Assembly (NCBI GenBank): GCA_015488115.1
Contig: WFOK01000063.1
Location: forward strand, 1-46,165
DNA length: 46,165 nt
Origin: Mariprofundaceae bacterium
GTDB taxonomy: Bacteria > Pseudomonadota > Zetaproteobacteria > Mariprofundales > Mariprofundaceae
Direction: 5' to 3'
Under the pieces are notes generated by a model, which worked only from the letters and a program-made list of their open reading frames with translations, did not search any database and was not told the origin of the DNA. Both the position numbers and the translations under genes were made by a program. Positions 16,511 to 23,994 of the stretch are shown here, one piece after another. Every line of letters begins with the position of its first letter. Positions within the stretch are counted from its first letter, which is position 1.

Positions 16511-17394
16511 GGGCGAAGATGCGCATACATCAGGCGCACGCCCTCGGGCTGACAGATCAGCAACACATCACAGCCAGCCGACAGGGCCGAGGCCGCGGCA
16601 TCCACGGGATCCTCTCCGACGCCGCGCATGCACAGATCATCGCTCCAGACATGTCCTGAAAACCCCATCTGTCCGCGCAGCACTTCACGCAACCAGAACG
16701 ATGAGCAGGTCGCCACGGCCTCATCGACCTGATCATAGACCACATGCGCCGTCATCACATGATGCAGGCCGCCCCCGATCAGCCGCGCAAACGGCTGAGC
16801 CTCGCGTAAAATGGTGTCCAGTGAGGCATGAACATGCGGAACGGCCACATGCGAATCCGCATCCGCCCGTCCATGGCCGGGAAAATGCTTGCCCACGGCT
16901 TCAATGCCGGCCTGCGCATAGCCCTCCAAAGCGGCCTTGCCCAAGGCCTCAACGACTTCCGGATCCTCATCGAAGGCCCGGTCCCCGATGATCGCATCGC
17001 CTTCGGGAAGAAAAAGATCAAGAACCGGTGCGCAATTGTGCGTGAACCCCATCTCCTTGAGCGCCATACCCGTTCGCAAGGCATCCTCGAAAACCAGCCT
17101 TCGGGTCGCCTCGGCATCACGGCGGTACCGCCTGCCATAAACCCGTGCAGGCACCCTGTCGCTGAACGGCGGCCAGGGGAACCGATGCACGCGCCCGCCC
17201 TCTTCATCGATGGCGACCCATGTCGGCTGGCCCGTGCATTGCCGCACCTCATCAATCAGGGCGCACACCTGGGGCGTGCTACCGATGTTGCGGGAAAAAA
17301 GGATAACGCCCAGGGGCGGCATCTCGCCCAGCCAGGTGCGCTCATCGGGCGTCAATACCTGCCCTTCCAATCCGATGACCAATGATCGCTGCAT
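16507..17394 (-). CDS. nagZ: NagZ, beta-N-acetylglucosaminidase (glycoside hydrolase 3)
   Basis: A cytoplasmic enzyme of cell-wall recycling that removes GlcNAc from anhydromuropeptides. From ATG 17394 (GGGAGGA 4 nt before) it is 295 aa, a little short for the family. The GH3 motif KHFPGHGRADADSH is at residues 169-182, the nucleophile Asp lies in VWSDDLCMRG, and the substrate-side VAIDEEGGRVHRFP is at 60-72. It overlaps lipB, and lies 28 bp after the dppC-like permease. The neighbouring peptide permease could import cell-wall peptides; that link is inference. Confidence 0.9.
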   Translation of the reverse strand: MQRSLVIGLEGQVLTPDERTWLGEMPPLGVILFSRNIGSTPQVCALIDEVRQCTGQPTWVAIDEEGGRVHRFPWPPFSDRVPARVYGRRYRRDAEATRRLVFEDALRTGMALKEMGFTHNCAPVLDLFLPEGDAIIGDRAFDEDPEVVEALGKAALEGYAQAGIEAVGKHFPGHGRADADSHVAVPHVHASLDTILREAQPFARLIGGGLHHVMTAHVVYDQVDEAVATCSSFWLREVLRGQMGFSGHVWSDDLCMRGVGEDPVDAAASALSAGCDVLLICQPEGVRLMYAHLRP

Positions 17395-17422
17395 GATTTC
17401 CTCCCGGCGAACCTTTCGCAAA

Positions 17423-18214
17423 CTACCCGGAGCGCCCCTGGACATCCAGGCGGTCGCGCAAGGCATCGCCCATCAGGTTCACGGCCATGACCAGAGAAAA
17501 CAGTGCCAGCCCCGGCCAGACCACGAGCCAGGGATGCACCAGCATGACCCGCGCGCCCTCCCTGATCATGCTGCCCAAGGAGGGGTCGGGCGGCTGGACG
17601 CCAAGGCCCAGAAAGGAAAGGCCGGCCTCGCCTATCATGACATTGGCGAGCCCGAAGCTGGCCTCGACCAGCACCGGCGCGGCAATATTGGGCAACAGGT
17701 GCCGCCATGCCAGATGCGCAGGGCCCATGCCTGCGGCTATACCGGCCTCAACGAACGGCGCATGATGCAGGGCCTGGACCTGAACGCGCGCAAGCCGGGC
17801 AAATCCGACCCAACCCACGACGGTCAGGGCGAGGATGAGGTTGTCAACCCCCGGACCAAGCATGGCCGCCAGCGCAATGGCCAGCAACATGCCTGGAAAG
17901 GCCAGAACGATATCCGCCATGCGCATGATCAGCGCATCAAGCCAGCCGCCTTTCCAGCCGGACAGCAGCCCCAGGACGATCCCGATCAAGCCAGATGCCG
18001 CGACCACGCCCATGCCAATGCCTAGGGAGAGCATGATGCCCCTGGCCAGACGAGCGAGAACATCGCGGCCCAAATCGTCACACCCCATCCAGTGGAGCGT
18101 GTCCGGTCCCGCCCATACCCGGTCCAGGTCCACGACATTGGCATCCTGGCCCTGAACGAGGGCCAGGATCACGAAGCCAAGCGGCGGAAACAGCCAGGGC
18201 AGCGCGCTACGCAC
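17423..18214 (-). CDS. dppC: Dipeptide/oligopeptide ABC transporter permease (DppC/OppC-like)
   Basis: A 263-aa inner-membrane permease with about 5-6 transmembrane segments. The family's inner-membrane signature is visible in LMRMADIVLAFPGMLLAI-like form, followed by the EAA-loop region EAGIAAGMGPAHLAWRHLLPN and LSFLGLGVQPPDPSLGSM. The GTG at 18214 is proposed as start: it overlaps the dppB stop by 8 bp and has GAGGG upstream. Only the two permeases are here; the binding protein (A) and the ATPases (D, F) must be elsewhere or lost. Substrate unknown; peptides, or nickel as in NikC, are possible. Confidence 0.85.
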   Translation of the reverse strand: MRSALPWLFPPLGFVILALVQGQDANVVDLDRVWAGPDTLHWMGCDDLGRDVLARLARGIMLSLGIGMGVVAASGLIGIVLGLLSGWKGGWLDALIMRMADIVLAFPGMLLAIALAAMLGPGVDNLILALTVVGWVGFARLARVQVQALHHAPFVEAGIAAGMGPAHLAWRHLLPNIAAPVLVEASFGLANVMIGEAGLSFLGLGVQPPDPSLGSMIREGARVMLVHPWLVVWPGLALFSLVMAVNLMGDALRDRLDVQGRSG

Positions 18215-19157
18215 GACGCACCCTCGGATCAAGCCATGCGACCAGAAGGTCGGCAAGCAGATTGGCCGCAATGTAAAAAAGGGCGATGACGAGCACGCAT
18301 CCCTGCACAAGCGGATAATCCCTGCGCTGAATGGCCTCAAGGGTCAACAGCCCCAAGCCAGGCCAGTCAAACACTGCCTCCGTGATGACCGCCCCGGCAA
18401 GCAGACTGCCCAGTTGCAGTCCCAGCATCGTCACCACCGGCATGGCCGCCAACCGGGCTGCGTCCCGCCACCACAGGCGCCACTCTGAGGCACCGAAGGC
18501 CCGCGCCGTTCGGCAACTCCCGCCATGCATGGCCTCCAGCCAGGCAGAGCGCATCATGCGTGAAAGCATGGCCGCCATGGCCGTTCCCAGCGTGATGGCA
18601 GGCAGCACCATGCTGGCCGGCTCATCCATGCCTGACACCGGGAACCAGCCGAGTTCAACGGCAAAGACCAGCATCAGCATGGGACCAAGCCAGAAATTGG
18701 GCACGGACACTCCGGCCAAGGCAAAGGCCATGGCGAAGCGATCAGCCTTGCCTCCAGCATGCCTTGCCGCGACATATCCCAGTGGAAGAGCCAGCAACAT
18801 GGCCAAAAGCAGGGCCGCTGCGGCCAGGATCATCGTCGCCGGAGCGCGTCCTGCGATATGCTCCAGAACTGGCCGCCCATCGATCAGGCTGACGCCCCAG
18901 TCACCGTGCATCACGCCCAGGCAGTATGCCTGATATTGCGACCAGAGGGGCTGATCCAGATGAAGCGCCTGCCTCAGGGCCTCACGATCGGCCGGCATGG
19001 CCGACTCACCCAACAAGGCCTCCACCGGATCACCCGGAACCATGTGCAGAAGCAGAAAGACAACGGTCACCACCCCCCACAGAGTCGGAAGCAACTGAGC
19101 CAGACGTCCGATCAAAACGTTCATCCACATTCCGCCAATGCTAACCCCAAGGCCCAC
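18207..19157 (-). CDS. dppB: Dipeptide/oligopeptide ABC transporter permease (DppB/OppB-like)
   Basis: A 316-aa permease with about six transmembrane segments and the typical N terminus RLAQLLPTLWGVVTVVFLLL followed by MVPGDPVEALLG. The C-terminal half carries ITEAVFDWPGLGLLTLEAI, a hallmark of DppB/OppB. The GTG at 19157 is favoured by a strong ribosome site (GGGGAGG, 5 nt away); ATG 19130 or 19124 are possible alternatives. It pairs with the overlapping dppC-like gene downstream. Nothing else of the transporter lies next to them. Confidence 0.85.
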   Translation of the reverse strand: MGLGVSIGGMWMNVLIGRLAQLLPTLWGVVTVVFLLLHMVPGDPVEALLGESAMPADREALRQALHLDQPLWSQYQAYCLGVMHGDWGVSLIDGRPVLEHIAGRAPATMILAAAALLLAMLLALPLGYVAARHAGGKADRFAMAFALAGVSVPNFWLGPMLMLVFAVELGWFPVSGMDEPASMVLPAITLGTAMAAMLSRMMRSAWLEAMHGGSCRTARAFGASEWRLWWRDAARLAAMPVVTMLGLQLGSLLAGAVITEAVFDWPGLGLLTLEAIQRRDYPLVQGCVLVIALFYIAANLLADLLVAWLDPRVRRA

Positions 19158-19259
19158 GCTTTCCTCCCCTCAAGACGGGCAGGCCGGTTGGAACGCACAT
19201 GGGCCGCACCATTCCCCTGTCCACAGATCCGCGGCTCGTCAACGATTCCCGCCCATCGC

Positions 19260-19287
19260 TTGACAGTTCATCCTCATGCCTGAAAAT
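19260..19287 (+). promoter_or_regulatory. Candidate sigma-70 promoter for the small zinc-finger gene
   Basis: A perfect TTGACA (19260-19265) is followed after 16 bp by GAAAAT, which matches the -10 consensus at four of six positions. It lies 37 bp upstream of the start codon at 19324, giving a short leader. The spacing is one base under the ideal 17. Promoter activity is inferred only. Confidence 0.45.
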
Positions 19288-19323
19288 GCGCCCGCTTTTT
19301 TGGTCATTCACGGAGTTGCCAAC

Positions 19324-19494
19324 ATGTCACAGTCAGCCATCAAAACGACCGAAGAGATCGTCTCATGTTCCGACAATGGCCAGCATCCCTTGGTCTATAT
19401 CAGCCTGAAGAATGGATCGGGACGGTGCCAGTATTGCGGTCAGCTCTTCATCAGAGAGGAAGCCGCATCCGAGCAGAGTCAGCAGGCAGCCTGA
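19324..19494 (+). CDS. Small CHCC-type zinc-finger protein
   Basis: A 56-aa protein with the pattern of the zf-CHCC family (related to the NDUFS6/complex I accessory domain): Cys at VSCSD, then NGQHPLVYISL containing the His, then GRCQYCGQLF with the last two Cys. The start ATG 19324 has GGAG 8 nt upstream and a perfect -35 box before it. An in-frame ATG at 19276 would extend it by 16 residues but lies in the promoter. The stop is 1 bp from the convergent rlmB stop. The role is unknown; homologues in proteobacteria are widely conserved and unstudied. Confidence 0.8.
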   Translation: MSQSAIKTTEEIVSCSDNGQHPLVYISLKNGSGRCQYCGQLFIREEAASEQSQQAA

Positions 19495-19495
19495 T

Positions 19496-20230
19496 CTAGG
19501 AAGAGCGCTGGCGCACAAGCTCGAAAAGCGCCACCCCAACAGCCACGGAAACATTGAGCGACTCCACGGATCCCGGCATGGGAATACCAACCCTCTGATC
19601 ACTGGTCTCCCGCACGAGTCGCCGAACGCCTTTTCCTTCCGAGCCCGCCACCAGTGCGACAGCTCCCCCAAGCGAAACCTCATAGAGGGATGAGCCCGAC
19701 TCCCCGCAAAGGGCAATAACCCAGAATCCCTTTTCCTTCAAGGACCGCAGGGCGCGAACCAGGTTTCCAACCTCGAAAACGGGGATGCGAGCGAGCGCCC
19801 CGCATGCACTCTTGGCCACGATCGGGGAGTGCACATTGGCCGAATGATGCCGCGGAACGATCACCGCGCTGCAGCCGGCCGCCTCGGCCGTGCGAATGCA
19901 GGCGCCAAGATTATGCGGGTCAGTGACCTGGTCGAGAACAAGCACGACCGGCTGTTTCGCCAGATCCAGCCTCTCAAGCCAGGATGAAAAGTCCGCGGCA
20001 TCCTGCTCACAGGCCCGAAGCCTGGCAACAACGCCTTGGTGCCTCGCCCCTTCGACCAGGGCATCCAGGGCCTCGCGTGGGCGGAACGCGACTCGGATAC
20101 GCTCCTTTCTCGCCAGGTGAATCAACTCGTTGATGCGCGGATGATGCTTGCCCTTCTCGATGAACAGTTCCTCAACCTGGCCCGAATCCATCGCATGCCG
20201 AACCGCATGGATGCCAACCACCATGCTCAT
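19496..20230 (-). CDS. rlmB: 23S rRNA (guanosine-2'-O-)-methyltransferase RlmB (TrmH/SpoU family)
   Basis: Methylates the 2'-hydroxyl of a conserved guanosine in domain V of 23S rRNA using S-adenosylmethionine. It is 244 aa. The N-terminal substrate-binding domain begins VVGIHAVRHAM, the SpoU core has VLVLDQVTDPHNLGACIRTAEA, and the SAM-knot motifs ALVAGSEGKGVRRLV and IPMPGSVESLNVSVA are intact. The ATG at 20230 has no good ribosome site of its own and no in-frame start upstream; it overlaps the end of a short leader ORF. Confidence 0.93.
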   Translation of the reverse strand: MSMVVGIHAVRHAMDSGQVEELFIEKGKHHPRINELIHLARKERIRVAFRPREALDALVEGARHQGVVARLRACEQDAADFSSWLERLDLAKQPVVLVLDQVTDPHNLGACIRTAEAAGCSAVIVPRHHSANVHSPIVAKSACGALARIPVFEVGNLVRALRSLKEKGFWVIALCGESGSSLYEVSLGGAVALVAGSEGKGVRRLVRETSDQRVGIPMPGSVESLNVSVAVGVALFELVRQRSS

Positions 20231-20256
20231 CGACGATCACCATGTTGCAGCATCAT
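20227..20256 (-). CDS. Nine-codon leader ORF overlapping the rlmB start
   Basis: On the minus strand a strong ribosome site GGAGGAACA is followed by two ATGs and a 9-codon ORF (MMLQHGDRR) that ends in TGA overlapping the rlmB ATG (ATGA). rlmB has no visible ribosome site of its own. This arrangement suggests translational coupling: ribosomes ending the leader restart on rlmB. The peptide has no obvious attenuation codons. Whether it is translated is unproven. Confidence 0.4.
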   Translation of the reverse strand: MMLQHGDRR

Positions 20257-20288
20257 TGTTCCTCCATTCTCCATTCTTGCAGTCATGA

Positions 20289-21188
20289 TCAGGCAGCCCG
20301 GCAGACCCTGTTCCGGCCGGTGCGCTTGGCTTGATAGAGTGCCCCATCCGCCGCCTCGATCAGGGCTTCCGGCTGACTGCGCTCCTCACTCAGGCCGGCT
20401 ACCCCGATGGACACAGAACAGCGAAATGTGCTCTTCCCGTACCGGAGCTCCGACTGCTCCACCTGAAGCCGCAGGCGTTCGGCACAATGCATCGCATCTT
20501 CGACATCGGTATGAGGCAGGATGACCACGAACTCCTCTCCGCCGAACCGGGCCGCAAAGTCCTGCTCTCGGCATGATGAAAGCAGCAGGCCGGCCACCTT
20601 CCTCAAACAGGCGTCTCCCGCCGGATGCCCATGGGTGTCGTTGATCTGCTTGAAATGATCGATATCCAACATCATCAGCGACAGGGGGTACTGGTAACGG
20701 ATTGCTCGCGCCAACTCGGCGGACAATTGCTCCTGCAGGGCATGCCGATTGTACAATCCCGTCAGGGCGTCCCTCTTGGCCAGCATCTCCAGCTCAGCGC
20801 GCGACGGAACCACATGCAACGGCAGCAAGCTAGCGATTTCCCGACATCGCACGGCATCCGCGCGGGCATGAGACAGCGGACAATACAATTCCAGCCTCGA
20901 AGCATGGCGCCTGCAACCGTAGGGCAGTTCATCAAGAAAGGAGGGAACAGGCCATGTCGGCACCCAGGGGCTGAAGTCCAGGCGCAACGCATCGCCCTCC
21001 ACGCCGATGGCGAGCCTGCCCTGAACCTTGTGAAGCATCAGCAGCCTGGCCACCTCGCTGGCCATGACCGTCACACGCACGGCTTCCAGCGGAGCGATGC
21101 CCAACTGGTCGGCGATGAACAACAGCCGGTTCCGCAGGCCGACCTGGCTGGCCGGCGCCATCAGGGGCACGCGCGTGATCAGATGCAT
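20289..21188 (-). CDS. GGDEF diguanylate cyclase with N-terminal degenerate ATPase-like domain
   Basis: A 299-aa cytoplasmic protein. Residues 135-299 form a complete GGDEF domain: DALTGLYNRHAL at 140, DIDHFKQINDTHGH at about 175-188, active-site GGEEF at 216-220, and the inhibitory I-site REQD at 207-210, exactly five residues before it, so cyclic-di-GMP synthesis with product feedback is expected. Residues 1-110 look like a worn RsbT-type ATPase domain: the helix VTVMASEVARLLML matches the N-box pattern but its Asn is replaced. The ATG at 21188 has AGGAGG 5-6 nt upstream and overlaps the phosphatase gene by 10 bp. It is the likely output of the Rsb-like genes upstream. Confidence 0.88.
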   Translation of the reverse strand: MHLITRVPLMAPASQVGLRNRLLFIADQLGIAPLEAVRVTVMASEVARLLMLHKVQGRLAIGVEGDALRLDFSPWVPTWPVPSFLDELPYGCRRHASRLELYCPLSHARADAVRCREIASLLPLHVVPSRAELEMLAKRDALTGLYNRHALQEQLSAELARAIRYQYPLSLMMLDIDHFKQINDTHGHPAGDACLRKVAGLLLSSCREQDFAARFGGEEFVVILPHTDVEDAMHCAERLRLQVEQSELRYGKSTFRCSVSIGVAGLSEERSQPEALIEAADGALYQAKRTGRNRVCRAA

Positions 21189-21763
21189 GCTTGCCTCCTG
21201 ACGACAGCGCAACTGGCATCATCGGTTTCCTTTGCGTATTGACGCATGAGGAGATCGACAACCTCCTCGCAGGAACGCTCATCCATGCCCGCAAGCGCCT
21301 CGTCCCCGAAATGGGACGACAGCCCGTCGGAATGCATGATCAGCAGATCGCCTTCGGTGAAGGGATGTCTGGCTTGTCTTGGCTCGGCCACGATGTAGCC
21401 GATGACGCCATCACGGCTGACATGTTGCCGCGCATGACGACCGGCAATGCGCACGAAGATATTGCCCACGGCGCCGCAGGTGAGGCCTTCCTCGTCGAGC
21501 AATGCACTGGCGGCCACCATGCCGCGCGACCCCCTGAACTGTCGGTGCATCTCGCGCAACAGGCATGCGGGCTCCGTCAGCGGCCTGGCCTTCAGCCAGT
21601 CGAGCACCTGGCCGGCAAGCTCGGCCGCCTCCCGTCCATGGCCGAGCACATCCACCAAGGTGACCTGAAGCCTGACTTCGCAACCCGTGATGCAGCAGAC
21701 ATCACCTGCGACCTTCTCTCCGGGCATGGGGCGCACGCGCCAGGCATACTCGAAGCCCCTCAT
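21179..21763 (-). CDS. SpoIIE/PP2C-type phosphatase (RsbX-like)
   Basis: A 194-aa single-domain serine phosphatase of the PPM/SpoIIE class. Metal-binding motifs are present: GDVCC at about 20, VDVLGHG at 37-43, HSDGLSS at 144-150 and TDDASCAVV at 180-188. In stressosome systems RsbX removes phosphate from the STAS proteins RsbR/RsbS to reset the signal; the same role is inferred here from size and location. ATG 21763 overlaps the RsbT-like stop by 4 bp; ATG 21778 is an alternative. It is second to last in the five-gene operon. Confidence 0.85.
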   Translation of the reverse strand: MRGFEYAWRVRPMPGEKVAGDVCCITGCEVRLQVTLVDVLGHGREAAELAGQVLDWLKARPLTEPACLLREMHRQFRGSRGMVAASALLDEEGLTCGAVGNIFVRIAGRHARQHVSRDGVIGYIVAEPRQARHPFTEGDLLIMHSDGLSSHFGDEALAGMDERSCEEVVDLLMRQYAKETDDASCAVVRRQACI

Positions 21764-22185
21764 GGGCAATGCTTCCATGCGCGCACCCGAACCCCCTGGC
21801 CAGGCCTGCTCTCAATCGTCACCCGATCCATGATTCGCTTGACCGAAGGCAACCCCAGTCCCAGCGTTCCCCGCGTACTGTAGCCTTCGCTCAGGGCCTG
21901 CTCGACATCCACGATGCCCGGCCCGTGATCGCAAACCTCCAGCTCGATCGTCGAGGAGGGTCCGCGTCTGCAGCGAATGAACACTTCTCCGCCACCGGCA
22001 TGATAAAGCGCATTGCGCGCCAGCTCGGACATGGCCGTGGCCACCAGAAATGCCTGCGTCATCGGAAAACCCAACGCAAGGCAGCGGCGACGGCATTCAA
22101 GAACGGCCTGTTGAACATCATCCTCGCTCCGGATACGACCACGCCATGCCTCATCGAACGCACCGGGTTCCTCATGCCCGGGCAT
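21760..22185 (-). CDS. rsbT: RsbT-like serine kinase (HATPase_c)
   Basis: A 141-aa GHKL-type ATPase similar to the switch kinase RsbT. The N-box MSELARNALYHA (Glu54, Asn58) is intact, as are the G1 box CDHGPGI (Asp86) and the G2 box GTLGLGLPSVKRIMD. RsbT phosphorylates STAS-domain scaffold proteins and then leaves them to bind a downstream partner. The start is uncertain: ATG 22185 gives the usual RsbT length and overlaps the STAS gene by 14 bp, but no strong ribosome site is seen; a longer frame begins at 22248. The partner is probably the cyclase in the same operon rather than RsbU (inference). Confidence 0.82.
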   Translation of the reverse strand: MPGHEEPGAFDEAWRGRIRSEDDVQQAVLECRRRCLALGFPMTQAFLVATAMSELARNALYHAGGGEVFIRCRRGPSSTIELEVCDHGPGIVDVEQALSEGYSTRGTLGLGLPSVKRIMDRVTIESRPGQGVRVRAWKHCP

Positions 22186-22546
22186 CGGAAAGCAGCTCGG
22201 CGATGGCCTGGTCAAGCGTGGCACACGGCCTTGCGTCCATGTCCTCAAAGCCGGTCAGCACCAGGGCACTGGCAAGTCCGGCGGAGATCCCGGTCATGCG
22301 CACGGGAACGCCGAGCGCGCGCACGGCCCTGGCCAGGCGGAAAATCTCGGCCATGACGCCATGATCCACGGCCTTTAGCTGGGCAAGGTCCAGCACCATG
22401 CCACAAACCTGAAGGCCATCCACAAGCTCGCAGACCCTGCCCGTCAGCGCAGGCATCATCGAAGTCTCGATATCTGCCGGCACGGCGAAAATGGCCAGAC
22501 CGCGAACCACGCGAATCAGATCACGCACATCGTCGCCGGCATCCAT
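22172..22546 (-). CDS. rsbS: RsbS-like STAS protein with His at the phospho-Ser site
   Basis: A 124-aa single STAS domain resembling RsbS, the stressosome scaffold that sequesters RsbT. Strand MVLDLAQLKAVD is followed by the switch loop, and VRMTGISAGLASALVLTGF matches the second half of RsbS. In known RsbS the loop reads Asp-Ser and the Ser is phosphorylated; here it is Asp61-His62. It starts 2 bp after the upstream STAS gene and has no clear separate ribosome site. Loss of the phospho-acceptor suggests a constitutive or differently controlled scaffold. Confidence 0.75.
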   Translation of the reverse strand: MDAGDDVRDLIRVVRGLAIFAVPADIETSMMPALTGRVCELVDGLQVCGMVLDLAQLKAVDHGVMAEIFRLARAVRALGVPVRMTGISAGLASALVLTGFEDMDARPCATLDQAIAELLSDARA

Positions 22547-22548
22547 GC

Positions 22549-22959
22549 TCAGCCTGCGGATTCAGCCCTGATCGAAAACCCCAGCTCCCTGAAGGCAAAG
22601 GACAGCGCATCCTTCACGCGGCCCGTGCAGGCGATGTCGGCCAAGTCGACCCCGACATTGACCAACGACTGGGCAACCGCCGGCGTCACGCCGGAAAGAA
22701 TCGTCGTGCACCCGAGCATGCGGGTGGCCTTGGTGATCTTGATGATGTGATTGGCCACGGCGCTATCGACAGCGGCCACGCCGCGAATATCGAGAATGGC
22801 AAACCGCGCCGCGGTCTGTTCGGCCCTTTCCAGTAGAACGTCCATGATGTCCTGGGCCCGCTTCGAATCCACCAAGCCGACCACGGGAAGAAACAGGATG
22901 TCATCCCACAACAGATTGACCGGATTGGCCTCGTACTTTTCCAGATCGACATTGCTCAT
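22549..22959 (-). CDS. RsbR-like STAS protein without sensor domain
   Basis: A 136-aa STAS protein closest in appearance to the C-terminal domain of RsbR. It has ILFLPVVGLVDSKRAQDIM and VDSAVANHIIKITKATRMLG, the loop Asp65-Ser66 aligning with RsbR Thr171, and AQSLVNVGVDL with Ser98 aligning with Thr205. Both positions stay phosphorylatable. The usual N-terminal globin-like sensor is missing; only about 20 residues precede the STAS fold. ATG 22959 has GGGAGGGG 5-6 nt upstream. It heads the five-gene operon and follows a 75-bp gap. Confidence 0.8.
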   Translation of the reverse strand: MSNVDLEKYEANPVNLLWDDILFLPVVGLVDSKRAQDIMDVLLERAEQTAARFAILDIRGVAAVDSAVANHIIKITKATRMLGCTTILSGVTPAVAQSLVNVGVDLADIACTGRVKDALSFAFRELGFSIRAESAG

Positions 22960-23034
22960 CAGCCCCTCCCGTTCGGCGTGCGCCGTTTTGCACATAATTC
23001 TTATCCGGCTGACGCACGCAAGACAAGCAGCATA
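22960..23034 (-). promoter_or_regulatory. Likely promoter region of the Rsb-like operon
   Basis: This 75-bp gap separates the DHH gene stop from the RsbR-like start. It contains an AT-rich patch (22993-23005) and a CGGCG-TG-CGCCG inverted repeat (22974-22985) between that patch and the ribosome site, where an operator could lie. No good -35/-10 pair can be called. Read-through from the upstream LPS genes is also possible. Confidence 0.3.
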
Positions 23035-23994
23035 TCAGCCACTGAAATGGCGACGGAAGTCCTGAATGAATGCGGAAAACATTTCCTTCGGCAGCGCGTT
23101 GATGCCGGCCGCGGCCTGGCGTCCGCCTCCGCCGGGAAAGCGCCGGCACAATGCATCGGCCCCGGTCTTCGTGGCCAATGGCGCGCGGACGCTGATGCGA
23201 TAGCTGCCATCCGGCATTTCCGTCGCCAGCGCATGGGCACGACCGGGACAGGCGCGCGCCAGTTCGTTGGCAAACACCCCGGAGACCCGCCGCGCCCAGG
23301 CCGCATCGGGAAGCAGGTACAAAGCCACGGCCTGATCCTCAAACTCCGCCACAAGCGATCGCGCCCTGCCGATGTCCTCGCGATAGCCGGCATCCAGCTC
23401 CTCATACACCCGGGACTCACGCATGAAATCGAACGGATCTGCATATGGCGCCATCGCGCGATACAGGCGCGCCGGATGACAGTGCAAGTCGTCCAGCGTC
23501 GCTCCATAGCCATTGTAATTGATCAGCGTTCCCAGATGCTTCAGTTGCTCCATGGCCACCCCGGAAAGACCCAAGCCGGCAGCCGTCCTCCTGGCCGCGT
23601 CAAAGAGATTGTCACCGAATGCGGCCACAACGGCCCAAGGACGGAAGGCCCCATGCAGATGAGCGTCGACCAGCAGGCTCGTGCAGACATCCGGCGACGT
23701 ATCGATCGTGGCGTGCAGGCTGTCATGCTCCGGTACATCGCCGGAGAAATGATGGTCGAAATAGGTAATCTCCGCACCCGCCCGCAGCAGTCTTTCCACG
23801 TCCACCCGGTTCTTGTCGAACGAGATATCCAGCACCGTCACATGATCCCCGCGCGTGGCATGCACGCGATTGAGCAGGGCAATGTCCCGCTTCACGCCGG
23901 TGACCAGTTCGGACTCGAGCGGTTCGTGCAGTCGCAACTGATGCAACGCGCACAATCCGTCAGCGTCGCCATTGAAAACATCGATATGGGGCAT
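23035..23994 (-). CDS. DHH/DHHA1-family phosphoesterase
   Basis: A 319-aa protein of the DHH superfamily (RecJ, NrnA, PDE types). Conserved metal-binding motifs are visible: NGDADGLCAL at residues 8-17, an Asp in VLDISFD at about 56, and the eponymous DHH at 80-82 (YFDHHFSG). The C-terminal DHHA1 domain ends with the substrate loop GGGGRQAAAG. Members act on short oligonucleotides, cyclic dinucleotide products, 3'-phosphoadenosine phosphate or pyrophosphate; which applies here is not known. Start overlaps the kdsB stop (TGATG). It ends the sugar operon and precedes the Rsb-like genes, so degradation of a c-di-GMP product is a speculative link. Confidence 0.8.
   Translation of the reverse strand: MPHIDVFNGDADGLCALHQLRLHEPLESELVTGVKRDIALLNRVHATRGDHVTVLDISFDKNRVDVERLLRAGAEITYFDHHFSGDVPEHDSLHATIDTSPDVCTSLLVDAHLHGAFRPWAVVAAFGDNLFDAARRTAAGLGLSGVAMEQLKHLGTLINYNGYGATLDDLHCHPARLYRAMAPYADPFDFMRESRVYEELDAGYREDIGRARSLVAEFEDQAVALYLLPDAAWARRVSGVFANELARACPGRAHALATEMPDGSYRISVRAPLATKTGADALCRRFPGGGGRQAAAGINALPKEMFSAFIQDFRRHFSG

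Noticed and set aside
22993-23005. Fur-box-like sequence in the gap before the Rsb-like operon
   Set aside because: A 6-1-6 half fits (GATAAG-A-ATTATG), but only about 10 of 19 bases of the full Fur consensus match, which is too weak to report.
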